Shown: in pieces, positions 49,501-60,214 of the stretch
How positions within the stretch are numbered: the stretch's first letter is position 1
Layout: each line of letters opens with the position of its first letter
Assembly: GCA_013398275.1 (NCBI GenBank)
Contig: VZSE01006234.1
Coordinates: 718,932 to 782,931 of the forward strand
DNA from: Promerops cafer
Lineage: Eukaryota > Chordata > Aves > Passeriformes > Nectariniidae
Reading direction: 5' to 3'
DNA length: 64,000 nucleotides
Notes under the pieces: generated by a model
The model's database searches: none
Told to the model about the DNA's origin: nothing
What the model saw: only the letters and a program-made list of their open reading frames with translations
Program-made: the position numbers and the translations under genes

Positions 49501-52500
49501 AAAAGGGACAAGGTGGCAGCTTCACAGCCATGGATGAAGTACCAGGGACGAGCCCACCAGTTTATTTCACTGCAAGGCCCCACTGCTCTATTCCCTGTGG
49601 CAAACTGCATCCACTGGCACAATGCAAAGAGAATCAAATGCTGGGCTGCTGGCTGGGCTCTGACAGGGCTCTGCACATGCACTTGGAAAGGGACAAGTTA
49701 GCCCTTGGAGGCTAGAAGGAATTAACTGGGTGCTGGGTAGCAGCACAGGCCCTCCCCATGGATTGACTCTATTTACCTCTGCCTTCTTTGCCCAGTGCAG
49801 TGGAGTGGCATCGTACCGTGGGTCCTTGGAGCAAACCTGGCTGGCATCTGCCTCAAGAATGGCCTGGGCACACCTGGGAAAGACAGTGGGATGACAGGAT
49901 GGTTGGCTGCTGTCTTGACTCAAGACCTCCACTCACATCACCACCTGCCTTCAGCCCAGAGGAAAACCAGGAAACCCTGCAGCAGTAGCAGCATCTCTGC
50001 AACACCCGTGAGTTCCTCAGCTGCACTTTTGTTTTGCTCTTCACAGAAAATGTGGGCACTACAGGAAGCATAAAAGCCAAATGGTGTTGGGAGCAGGACA
50101 ATCTCTCCAATTACAAATTATGGAGCAACATCTGAGTGCTTCTCTAATACAGGAATGTGGTATTCTGGAAACTCTCCAAACCTGAGAAGTGAAACTCTTC
50201 TCCTCTCTTATCCTTGGAAACATGGGGATGGAACTATAATAGTTAAATACATGCTGAAATTAAGAATCTGTATACTTCCCTATGAGTAAAAAACCACACC
50301 TGTTGTGAACAGACCAATATCTGGTGCCAAGAAAACAGGGTAGGTAGACTTATGAAATTTGGTTATCTTCTCCACTACCACCAAAAAAACACCCTGTACA
50401 AGAGATGGAGGCCCAGTGCAACCTCAGTGACTTATGCCCATTCTGGGCTTGTAAATGTGTTTCTGATGTCAGGAAGTACTTTTCAAAATGCTTAAAAATC
50501 AGCTACCAGCAGCCAGTGTTGCCTTGAAAGCCCTGTTTGTAGAGCTTGGACACTCTCTGAACATTAAGTATTATAAAGCATATACAAAGAGAATTGAATT
50601 TCTCCAAAGTAAATAGGGAGTAAATAATGTGCCCCTTCTGATTCAGTTCCAGAGTGTGTTATTAAGAGTCAAGAGTATCTCTGGCCTACAGGAGATAGGA
50701 AAAACTAAGCTTTGAAATGAAAGCTTATTAGGATCAGAGCACTCAAAGACAAACGTACAGCAATTAATACTATCTAAGCATCAGTCAATTATCTTCCTAC
50801 AGCTCATTCTGATAAAATGTAATTCACAAACATGTCTTTTTAAATCTGTGTCTTTCTCCTGATGTCTGATACTGAATAAGGTATTAATTCAAGGACAAAA
50901 AGGTTTTATTCTGAAAGCATTTCTTTCTTTCCCATACTAGCACTTCCATGTTCTTTTGCCAATGACTACACCTGAGACCTGTCCTACTGAGCACAGCCCT
51001 GGACAACGCTGAGTACACAAGTCCCCAGACTGGAGGGGACACTACATACCCCTTCTGGGAGAACTTCAGTGCTGTGTGGATGGGGTAGCCCAGCGTGCCC
51101 ACGACGCTGCAGCTGGCACGGCACTTCAGCAGGGACCGAACCATGTCCTCCTTGCCCAGCTGGCACGCGAGGTGCAGAGCTGTCAGCCCTTCATGGCTCA
51201 GGTGGTCCAAGCCACTAGTTGGGGTTCTGCCCAGGAGCTGGAAGCAGGAGACAGTAAATAAATAGACAGACAAACATGGAAAAACACCATCTCTTCTTGA
51301 GCTCTTGGGACAGAATCTGGAGCACTGGACCCCTCACAATGCTACAGCCTGTCCTCTCCATCCCTGTTCCCTGTAAACTGTAGCTCTGTTACCTACTGAC
51401 TGGTTTGTTCCAGCAAAGTATCCCACTGCCACACTGGGGAAACCCTGCAAGCCCTGGTGCACACATGAGAAGTGGGAATTTAGTTTCTTTTCTTTGGTTT
51501 AGCAAGGAATCAATACAGAAAACAAACAAACATGAGACAGACAAAGAGCCAAGTTGATGCTAGCAGAGAAATTAAGAAGAGGATATCTTTTTAATACAAA
51601 GTTCCTAACTGCCCACTCCACAGCACGGCAATCCCTGATCCTCATCCTACCTCATCATGCATTAGGAAACTCCAACACAGACTGGTAGGCAGAGGGAGAG
51701 CTGTCACAACAGGTACTGGGCAATTGTGGGGGTTGCAGCCCTGGGGAAGAGTCAGTCTCAGGCTCACACCAAGTCCTGGGGAGATCTCAGGAACCACGTG
51801 CAAGGCCACCCACGCCTTACAAACCCCATCACTCTGCCCAGCACTTTGCAGCAATCAAGAACACCTACGACTTCAGACTGTCTCTGCCCTGAGGCTCTGA
51901 TCACTCTCCCCCATGCAAGGCCACTCAGTTCAAACAGTAGGTCCTGCAGCTCAGGAGAGCCCAGGGCAGCTCTGAACTGTCCTTCAGCCTATGGGCAGCA
52001 CACAATCCCCCATGGCAGCCTCAACACACAGTTCCCTACAGGAGCACTCTGCCCAAAACCAAACACCCTGCTCACAGGAAAGAGGCAAGAGACAGCCACG
52101 GGCCTGAGGAAAAGCAGGATGAAGGCCTGATGCAAATAGCAGCGAAGGATTACTTTCTGAGGAAACTTGCTTAATGTCCTTGTTTGAGTGCTGGGTGGAA
52201 TCTGCACTCTGAATACAGGAAATAGCACCAGTACAGAGGGGATATAAGAAGCTGAAATCAGGCTCAAGCAATAACTCAACAGAGGGAGCTGACATGCTCC
52301 CTCCTCTCTGCAGCTGTTTTCCCACCTCCATCACAGCACAGAGAAGACCCGTTCTAGTCCCAGTTTCTCCCAGACTAGAAGTTGCTCCCACCTCAATGAT
52401 CTGGGGGTTGTTCCCTCGCACAGCGTAGTGGAAAACGGTCTCCCCATTCCTGTCAGTGATGTCCACCCTCGCGTGGCACTCCAGCAGCTCCAGCAGGCAC

Positions 52501-54722
52501 TCCATGTCCCCCTTGCGGCATGCCAGGTGCAGCGGGGTGCAGCCATCCTCGCTGTCCGTGCTGTTCACGCAGCTGCAAGAGAGGACTCAGCGTGAGGCCC
52601 AGGAATGGCCACGGGGAGGAGGAGGGCATGCAGCTGCTCCAGGGGCTGGCACAGAGGTACTCCACATCTGTCCCATCTGGTGCAAACTATGAGGTTCAGG
52701 AAAACCCAGCCTCTTGCCAGGCAAGAAGCAGAGGGAACAGCCACCAAACAGCCCTGCCCTCGACTCTCTCCCTGACACGCTGCTCCTTTTCCTGCCCTCC
52801 ATATCGGATCAGCTCCCTCTGCCCAAAGGAAGGCAGGAGGCAGGTTACAGTCAGCAACCTGACAACGATGCTGCTATTTGCCCTCCAGTGTCCTTTAACT
52901 CCTCCTCAGTCTGCCCTATCCTCAGTAAATTTGTGCTGGTTTTGGCCAGGGTAGAGTTAACTTTCTTCACAGTAGCTGGTGTGGGACTGTGTTTTGGACT
53001 TGTACTGAACACAGAGCTGACATACAGAGATATTTTTGTTATTGCTAAGCAGGGTTTACACAGAGCCAAGGCCTTTTCTGCTTTTCATACTGATCCACTG
53101 GTAAGGAAACTGGAGGTGCAGGGGAGTCTGGGAGGAAACACAGCTGGGACAGGTGACCCCAACTGACCAAAGGGATTTTCCAGCCCATATGACACCATGC
53201 TTAGTATATAAAGTGTGGGGAGAAGGAGGAAGAGGGGGAGACATTTGGAGTGATGGTGTTTGTCCTCCCAAGTCACCATGATGCGTGATGGGGCCCTGGA
53301 TGTGGCTGAACACCTGCTTGCCCATGGCTTCCTCATTTTACTCTGCTTGTGTACGTGGCTTTTACATTCCCTTTCTTTATCTCAACCCAGGTTTTCTACC
53401 TTTTGCCCTTTCAATTCTCTCCCCACTCCCTCTGGTGGGGGAGTGAGGAGTGGATGTGTGGGGCTTGCCTGCTGGCTGGGGTTAAATCACAGCAGAACTT
53501 TCCTATGAAAAAACAACAAAACTCTTTCCAGACTCCACTCTCATGGCGTACAAAGTGAGCAAAAACGTCCTCCAAAAATCTGCTCCAAAATGATTGCAGT
53601 AACTTAACCAGTGCCTCTAGCAGGATACTTCAATCCTTTACTTCAAACACCAGAGCTCCAGGTGCTACAGCAGCAGGCTGAAACCCACCAGCCAGCTTCC
53701 ACAGCAAAGAAGGGATACTCTAATACAGCCCAGCCTGCCCTCCCAAGCTCCTTGAGCACAGAACCCCTGGGGACACCCTGCTCCTTGCCTCAGGATGTGG
53801 TTGTGCCGGAAGATCTCCCGGCGGCCAAACTCCACGGCAATGTGTGCAGGGGACCAGCTGGGGTAGCTGCGGACGCAGTCGCTGAGCTGCTGGAGCTCCT
53901 CCAGGGACAAGGGCTGGCAGGAGCTCTCGTAGAAAGGGCGCAGCTGCCGGGCATATTGCTCAAAGTACACCAGGGCATCTGCTTCGTTGTCCAGCTGGAA
54001 GAGCCTGGAGAAAAGGCAAGCACAGGGTTCATCTTGCTCAAAGGAATAACTCCAGTCCCGTGAATCTGAGGGAAATAGGTCTTTTCCAAACGGCAGTGCT
54101 GGGAACTTTCCTTTTCTTCTTCAACTAGTGTCATCCTTGTTCCAAGAGAAGCAGGGAGACTACTTCACGGGAAGAGAGCATCCCTCTTCTTGAACAATGT
54201 TACATTTTGCTCAGAAGTATCCTCTAGATGCTGAACCACCAACAGGATCGAGCAAAATGCATGTGGACCTATGAATGCCCTGAACTATATCACAGCTGCT
54301 TGTTGTCCCAATGTCTGGACCTCGTCCTGTTTCCACGAGCTGTATTGCGGCAACTCCTCCACGAGCACACGCACGGGCCTTCCACCCCTCCCAGCCCACC
54401 TGCTGCTTCAGCACAACACCCCACCCCCGCGGCCTCGAAGCAGCCCCGACATCAGCAATTTGGGGTCTTTGGTTTCCCACGTCAGCAGAGATGGCTAAAG
54501 GTCTGTCACTCACCGGAACGCGACCTGCGGGCTCTGGGGATTCACCAGCAAGCAGTCCCAGGAGCGAGAGAGGCTGTTCTTGTAGAGGGCCAGCCTGCCC
54601 TCCTCCCGCAGGCAGGCGTGACCGGCGTACTCGGCGGCCGGCACCTCCCTCACGCGGTACGGGTTGGAGAATATCTGCGTGACGCTGTTGAAGGTGTCCA
54701 ACAGCCGCCCAAAAAACTGCAT
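40579..54722 (-). CDS. PLA2G6: PLA2G6, calcium-independent phospholipase A2 beta
   Basis: Group VIA iPLA2: hydrolyses sn-2 acyl chains of phospholipids without calcium, acting in membrane remodelling and mitochondrial/axonal maintenance. Exons in transcript order: 54722-54514, 54004-53789, 52572-52392, 51237-51050, 49873-49777, 48836-48654, 48462-48354, 47772-47620, 46077-45987, 45234-45071, 44553-44403, 44223-44087, 43467-43313, 42569-42402, 41292-41219 and 40720-40579; 805 aa against 806 in the human long form. The start gives MQFFGRLLDTFNS, the family N-terminus. Ankyrin repeats fill about 150-390 (e.g. GCTPLHLACRKGD, GNTPLHLAMK). Exon 8 encodes the proline-rich insert. The patatin-type domain has the nucleotide/oxyanion motif DGGGIRG (484-490), the nucleophile Ser519 in GTSTG (517-521) and catalytic Asp652 in DGG. 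Intron 2 starts with GC rather than GT. Confidence 0.97.
47451..47505. repeat. 11-bp tandem repeat, 5 copies
   Basis: Five perfect copies of acagagtcacc, head to tail without spacers, lie in PLA2G6 intron 7-8 territory just downstream of exon 8 (intron 8). The lack of spacers and short unit exclude a CRISPR reading. Confidence 0.9.
52932..53494 (+). mobile_element. Solo LTR, avian ERV-L-like, in PLA2G6 intron 2
   Basis: About 560 bp begins tgtgctggttttggccaggg and ends near gggttaaatcacagca, the terminal motifs I associate with a frequent passerine endogenous-retrovirus LTR. A TATA box TATATAAA is at 53205-53212, about 270 bp in, as expected for U3. No internal retroviral genes flank it, so it is a solo LTR. 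I see no clear target-site duplication, so the exact ends are uncertain. It is antisense to PLA2G6. Family assignment is from memory. Confidence 0.75.
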
Positions 54723-54936
54723 CTTCCCAGAGCCTCAGGCGGCTTCTCCCGAGGGAAAGGTGGCCACTGGCTCCGCCGGCCCCTACCCTTCCACGCACTG
54801 CGTGGCCCGGAGCGCCGCCGGGTGACACCCGGGGCCGGGAATGCGATGAGGGTGGATCCGGGGATGGCGCCGGGCAAAGCACGACGGGCCCCCAGCGCCC
54901 CCCGCGCGCCGCCCCCCGCGTGCCGCCCGCCGCCCG

Positions 54937-55088
54937 NNNNNNNNNNNNNNNNNNNNNNNNNNNNNNNNNNNNNNNNNNNNNNNNNNNNNNNNNNNNNNNN
55001 NNNNNNNNNNNNNNNNNNNNNNNNNNNNNNNNNNNNNNNNNNNNNNNNNNNNNNNNNNNNNNNNNNNNNNNNNNNNNNNNNNNNNNNN
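54937..55088. other. Assembly gap (152 N)
   Basis: A run of 152 undetermined bases in the GC-rich PLA2G6/MAFF promoter region. Missing sequence here could hold transcription start sites of either gene. Confidence 0.99.
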
Positions 55089-55152
55089 CTTTAAGGGCAG
55101 CGGCCGCCCCGCGCGGCAGCGGCTGCGAGGGGGCGCGGCGAGGGTGACGTCA

Positions 55153-55276
55153 CCGCATGACTGTGTTTTTATGAATGAAAAGAATCCGCGGGTGAGTAAT
55201 CGCGGGGAGCGAGGTTGGAGGCGCCGCCCGACGCCCTGACCCGGCAGCGGCCCCGCGGGACGAGCGCAGCCGCCAG
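55153..55276 (+). other. MAFF: Probable MAFF noncoding first exon
   Basis: The strong donor gccgccag/gtgagc at 55276/55277 follows the CRE-containing promoter. It would join the acceptor cluster ctgctcag/cag just before the ATG exon at about 56370. The transcription start is not visible, and an alternative donor (cgggtgagt) exists at about 55190. The 278-codon open frame downstream in this intron reflects GC-rich composition and is not a gene. Confidence 0.5.
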
Positions 55277-56391
55277 GTGAGCGCCGGCCGGAGCGACCCC
55301 TCCGCTCCCGCCTGGGCTTCGCCCCCCCGGGGCGGCCGGCAGAAGGGGGCGGTGGGGTCCGGCACCGGCTGGAGGCCTCTCTGCCGCCGCCGAAGGCGGG
55401 GATCGGGACGGGGAGTAGGGCTGGGGGAAACCGGACGGGGGGGCCGGCCGCGCTCGGGGCCGTCCGTTCTTCCTTTCCAATTCCCGGCCACCGCCCTGGA
55501 GGGATCCGCCGCCGCTCCTCCGGCTCCGGCGGCGGATCCCCGGCCCGGATTGCATCAGCTTCCAGCCGCCCCGGCTCCACCTTTACCGCCGCCCCCCTCC
55601 AGCCCCTCATTCCTTTCGGGGCGCTCTCGGCCCCGTCCCGGCCCCCCTCATCCCTCCGAGGGCTCTCCTAACGAGACCGGGGTTCCCCGAGGTGTGGAGA
55701 GGCTGCTGGGCTGCAGTCCGGGGTCCCGGACCCCTGCTCACTCTCCGGACCCGGGGACGGGGAGGGACTGGTCACCGGCGAGGGGCAGGCACCGCTTCCG
55801 TGACTTTCACCCCTGGGCTGCTGAATCACGGGGCGGCCACTTCTCACCCGCCTGCGCTGCGTGGCCGGGACCCTTCGCCCCCGGAGCCTGGGGACACCCG
55901 ACCCTTGGGCCGGGACCCGCGGTGCTCTCGCCGGGCTGTGGGGCGGCACCTCCACACGGGTCCCGGCTGGGTGACTTCGCCACGGTGTCACTCGGTGGGG
56001 CTGCTGGTTTTACTTTCCCTTTAGCCTCGGGCGGATTTCGCCTGTGTTTCCTCCCCGCGGGGAAGGCTTGGCTTCCCAGCCGGCGGCTGGGGCATTTTGG
56101 GTTCCCTGGGTAGAGCAGCATCCCAACCGTCTCGTGATGGGATGAAGGAGGGTGGGAGGTCCATCCTTGCCCCATTATTATTATTGCTTGCAGTCATCAT
56201 TGCTATTAATATTATTACTATGTACTTTTTTAAAAGGAGTGGGATGAGTCATGCGGCCCGGGGTGGGGGGGATGTGGGCAGCGGGCAAGGGACCAGCAGG
56301 GCCGGTGTCCTCTGTTCTGAGGTGAGGAACACGGGGCTGGCAGTAACCGGCTTTTCTCCTGGCTGCTCAGCAGGGCCAGAGTGAGGAAAGG

Positions 56392-56922
56392 ATGGCTGCA
56401 GACGGGCTCTCCAGCAAGGCTTTGAAGGTGAGCACCAGTGGGAACATGGGCTTGGGAGTCAGGGGGCTGGTTTTGGGGGTCTCAGGCAACCACCCCTCTC
56501 TCCGGCAGGTGAAGCGGGAGCTGGGGGAGAACACTCCACTGCTGTCGGATGAGGAGCTGATGGGGCTGTCAGTGCGGGAACTCAACCACCACCTGCGGGG
56601 CCTCTCCAAGGAGGAGGTGGCGAGGCTGAAGCAGCGTCGTCGGACGCTGAAGAACCGGGGTTATGCTGCCAGCTGCCGGGTGAAGCGCGTCTGCCAGAAG
56701 GAAGAGCTGCAGAAGCAGAAGATGGAGCTGGAGTGGGAGGTGGACAAGCTGGCCCGGGAGAACGCTGCCATGCGCCTGGAGCTCGACACCCTCCGTGGCA
56801 AGTACGAGGCCCTGCAGGGCTTCGCCCGCACCGTGGCCACTCACGGGCCCGCCGCCAAGGTGGCTACTGCCAGTGTCATCACCATCGTCAAGTCCGGCAC
56901 CAACCAGGCCGCCTACTCCTAG
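56392..56922 (+). CDS. MAFF: MAFF, small Maf bZIP transcription factor
   Basis: Small Maf proteins lack an activation domain. They heterodimerise with CNC proteins such as NRF2 at MARE/ARE sites, or homodimerise as repressors, in the nucleus. Coding exons are 56392-56427 (MAADGLSSKALK) and 56509-56922, giving 149 aa, the length I recall for chicken MafF. The extended homology region (LSDEELMGLSVRELNHHL) precedes the basic region RRRTLKNRGYAASCRVKR and a leucine zipper (ELQKQKMELEWEVDKLAREN onwards). The C-terminus ends VITIVKSGTNQAAYS, shorter than the human tail. The N-terminus and tail fit MafF rather than MafG or MafK, and synteny agrees. The 81-nt intron between the two exons contains no stop and is a multiple of three, so its retention would add 27 residues. 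Confidence 0.95.
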   Translation: MAADGLSSKALKVSTSGNMGLGVRGLVLGVSGNHPSLRQVKRELGENTPLLSDEELMGLSVRELNHHLRGLSKEEVARLKQRRRTLKNRGYAASCRVKRVCQKEELQKQKMELEWEVDKLARENAAMRLELDTLRGKYEALQGFARTVATHGPAAKVATASVITIVKSGTNQAAYS

Positions 56923-58520
56923 TGCTGGCCTCCATCCCCCGGCTGGACGCAGTCCGCCCTGGGGTGCCTTCCCCATGAATTGCCTCCCAGCCCTTTCCCA
57001 ACCTCCTCCCTGTCAGAACCTGTGCCCAAAATCCTTTCTCCCATCCCTTGACCTCCAGCTCCCCCAGGTAGGGAGGGCTGTTGCTATGTGGGTGCTGGGA
57101 TGGAGGACAGGACCTCACTGGTGGCCCCCATAGCCCCCTCCCCTCTTGGGTGTGCAGACAGGAGAGAGTGAACCCACACAGGCAGCAGTGGGGAAACATC
57201 CCACAGCTCCAAGCTGGCACGAAAATGCCAGGTGCCTCTTTTTTGTGAGAGGGCATGGGAGAGCTAAATGTGGGCCAGGCAGTCCCAGGAGCATGTGCCA
57301 GAGAGGGAAAAGAGGAGAGAGAGGTTTTGCAGTGTAGGGGAAGAAGGCATAATAGAAGGGTATCAGCATTGGGCAGACAACCTGGACCACAGCTGGAGCA
57401 GGAGGGGGAGGTGGCAGCATGTCTGAAACCTCTGGGGATGCAGATGGCAAAGGAAGGTCAGCAGGTCAGAGTGGAAGATAAAGTGGCTGCACGTTAATGC
57501 CTGGTAAGGGTGAAAGGAATGGGAAAGCACTGTGGCAGCTTGTGGTGCTGGGGGATCCCAGAGGTGACAGTGATTGGGCAGGGGGGAGCTGGGAGACGTG
57601 AGTGGGTCAGCCCAGGGTGTTGTCCGCAAAGGGGAGAAGCAGTGGTGCTGTTTTATCTTTCTCTATCATGCACATCCTTCACGCCTCTTCCTGCTGATGG
57701 GACACTCAGCCTGGCCGGGTGTCTGAAATGCAGCAGCACCGGCAGGAAGGAAGCAGAGGCAGCTGGAGCAGAGATAAACACTGTTTTGCTCAGCACAGGC
57801 CAGCTTGTATGGCCCCACCAAGTCCTCCCTGGTGCCCCACCACCTACAAAGCCCGTGGAAAGGTGCTCCCGGCCCTCAGAGTCAGAGATGTGGAGGCAGA
57901 GAAAGGGGTGGAGGTGCAGGAGGTGGGAGGTTGGGGTGGAGAGCATCCCTGTTCCTGGGAACTGCCTGGCAGGCAGGTAGGCTCCTCCCTTTGGTTTTCC
58001 TCCAGCTTGGACACCGGTGTGGGACAACCGGCTCGAGCAGGCTGAAAGGCTGGAGAAGAGCTGGGTTTGCTAAATACAGGCAGCACAGGGGAGGGAGCAG
58101 GAGGCAGTTCCATCTCGGATCTGCTGCTGTAGATGATTCCCCTGCCCCTCTGTTCTGCCCTTGCCTAGGTATTGCCACGCCAGCCGCCCTCGGCTGCAGC
58201 CTCCATTCTTCCCTGTAGAGAGGTGCCTGCCACTCCTGGATGGGGCACTGTGGTTGGCATCCCCCACCCCAACTCCTCTTGGGTTTATTTATTGCACGAA
58301 CATAAGTTATTTTCACGTCCTCTTTGCCATTCCGCCTCTCGGCACAGCCAGGATGTTGGTACAGAGCCGTACTTTATATTTTATATATGCAAATCACATT
58401 TTATCTTATACTTATATAGAGCAAAAAAAAACTTATTTATTTTCTGACTTACAGTATGTGTCCTACCTGACTCCTCTGTATTTTGTAGACTTTACAAATA
58501 AAGCAAGTTGGTTTTTTTTT
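56923..58520 (+). other. MAFF: MAFF 3' UTR with AU-rich elements
   Basis: About 1.6 kb from the stop to the AATAAA at 58497-58502. Two perfect UUAUUUAUU nonamers occur at 58285-58293 and 58433-58441, the kind bound by mRNA decay factors. The end is AT-rich in contrast to the GC-rich coding exons. Confidence 0.75.
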
Positions 58521-59529
58521 TCCACAGCGACAGTGTGTTTGGTCGTTCTTGAACTTGGGACAGAGCTGTGTCTGAGACCAGGTTTTCTGTCTCCCTCTGG
58601 CTCTGCTGCATGACATACTCAAGAATGTGCCCAAAAAAGATGGGATAGGGGATAGCTCATGGCTTTTTAGGCTAAAACCAGATTTATAGTCTCTGAGAGA
58701 AAAGGGCTAAAAAAGCACACTTAAGGCTGCATACCACCCCCCAAAGCACTTGCTTCTGGGAGCAGTGCAGCTGTGCTGAACCAGCTTTTCCTGGGAAAGT
58801 TAATGCTTTTCACTGCAAAAATTCCCTCCAGGCTGTCCTTGGACCAGGTGCAGGAGAGGCCAGGTGCAGGGCATCCATGCCCAAAAACTTCCCTGTTGAG
58901 TGACCTTATCACCATACCTGGGAACAGCAAGAACAAAAGCAGTGAGCTTCTGCCCATGGATGGCAGGAAAAGGGGAAGAAGTGAGGAAGGCACCTTATCA
59001 GAAGATGAAGCCAGACCTTCTCCCTGTGTGGAAAACCCACCCTTCCTCAGAGCTGAGCTGGAAGTGGTGAGCATGTTCCAAATGCCCAGGTGGGCCAGGT
59101 CCCCAGCAGGCTGCAGCACTCAGGATGGTTCAGGGGTTTGACATTCCCATTCCCACTGCCACTGCAAATGGCCCCAGCCCCAAACACTGCTCATGGAAGA
59201 AAATCCCAAAGGCATTGTTTGCTGGGGCCCCCTCCCTCCTGGGGCCCCCGCCCTCCCATTGGTGTTTCACAGTGAGCACCTAAGGAAGGATTCATCTCTA
59301 CTCCATGTTTTTGACACATGGGTTTCACTCCTGCCTTGGGCCAGCAGTGGTGTGTCAGCCCAGGCTGCTGCAGTGACGCTTCTCCATCAGCTCCTCCATA
59401 GACACGTGGATCTTTCCTTCTGAGAAGAGGACAAGAGATCCTGACCCACCAAGCCTCAGTCCCTACAAGAAGGAAAAACTCAATGAAGTCACCCAGACAG
59501 CACCACACAGAGGCAGCTTAAGTACAATC
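58521..59529. other. Spacer between convergent MAFF and TMEM184B ends
   Basis: About 1 kb between the two poly(A) regions. No coding exon, RNA gene or repeat was recognised. Confidence 0.5.
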
Positions 59530-60180
59530 TATATTATCTCTATATTTTTTATTTGTCATCATATTTGCTCATTTCTGCGGAGTATAACGTCACAAAGACC
59601 AAAATAGAGAGCGGCTTGTCGCTGAGCTCACATCAGTTAAACACAATAGGTACAAAACTAGGTGACTCTGTCTTATTTATCATACTTTTTTTTTCAGTCA
59701 TTTATATACAAAGAACTACTCTATATGGAAAAATAATAAACAAATCCCATGGGTATGTTACATGGTAAACAAAAAAGGAAGGAGAGCGGAAGCAGGTGAG
59801 GGAGAGCAGCTCCAAAGGTCTTCTCCTGGAACCGGCACATTTCTTGGGTCCTGGGCTACCATGAGCAGACCTACAAGACCATGGATGCCTTGGCCTTCTT
59901 GGTCTCAAGCTCTGGATCTCACATTTGTTCCTCCAACACAAAGTGGCTTCAGAGCCAGCGCTTGCTCTGGCACTTGCCAGTCATGAGGGAGAGCAGGAAG
60001 CTCAGTGATGGATGATTTTGTGTGGCGTTAAAAAACATATATATATAAAGTTATAAAGTAGGGCAGCTGGTTTGTTGGGTACTAGCCCACCAGGCTCCTC
60101 TGAAGGCAGCTGGTGCAAAAGTTATACTTGAAACCATTACACACAGGATGCTTTGAGAATATCCAGATCCTCTGCACAGT

Positions 60181-60214
60181 GCATATATATATATCTCTCT
60201 CTATATATATGCAT
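60181..60214. repeat. AT/CT dinucleotide repeat with hairpin arms
   Basis: The arms gcatatatatatat and atatatatgc flank a ctctctct core, so the transcript of either strand could fold into a stem with a pyrimidine or purine loop. It lies in the TMEM184B 3' UTR. A second short (at)n run lies at about 60036-60046. Confidence 0.75.

Larger units (their letters stand above)
54723..55276. promoter_or_regulatory. CpG-rich head-to-head region of PLA2G6 and MAFF
   Basis: The PLA2G6 start codon (54720-54722, minus) and the probable MAFF first exon (plus, ending at the donor gtgagc at 55277) are only about 550 bp apart, of which 152 bp are N. The sequence is extremely CpG-rich. A perfect palindromic CRE, TGACGTCA, lies at 55145-55152. 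Both transcription start sites are inferred, and PLA2G6 may also have a spliced noncoding first exon elsewhere. Confidence 0.6.

Noticed and set aside
54228..55094. 288-codon plus-strand open frame antisense to PLA2G6 exon 1
   Set aside because: It runs through exon 1 of PLA2G6 in the opposite direction and ends inside the N gap. It has no recognisable family similarity and its length reflects GC-rich composition.
55277..56113. 278-codon plus-strand open frame in MAFF intron 1
   Set aside because: Pro/Gly/Arg-rich low-complexity translation of CpG-rich DNA, beginning exactly at a splice donor. No protein family is recognisable.
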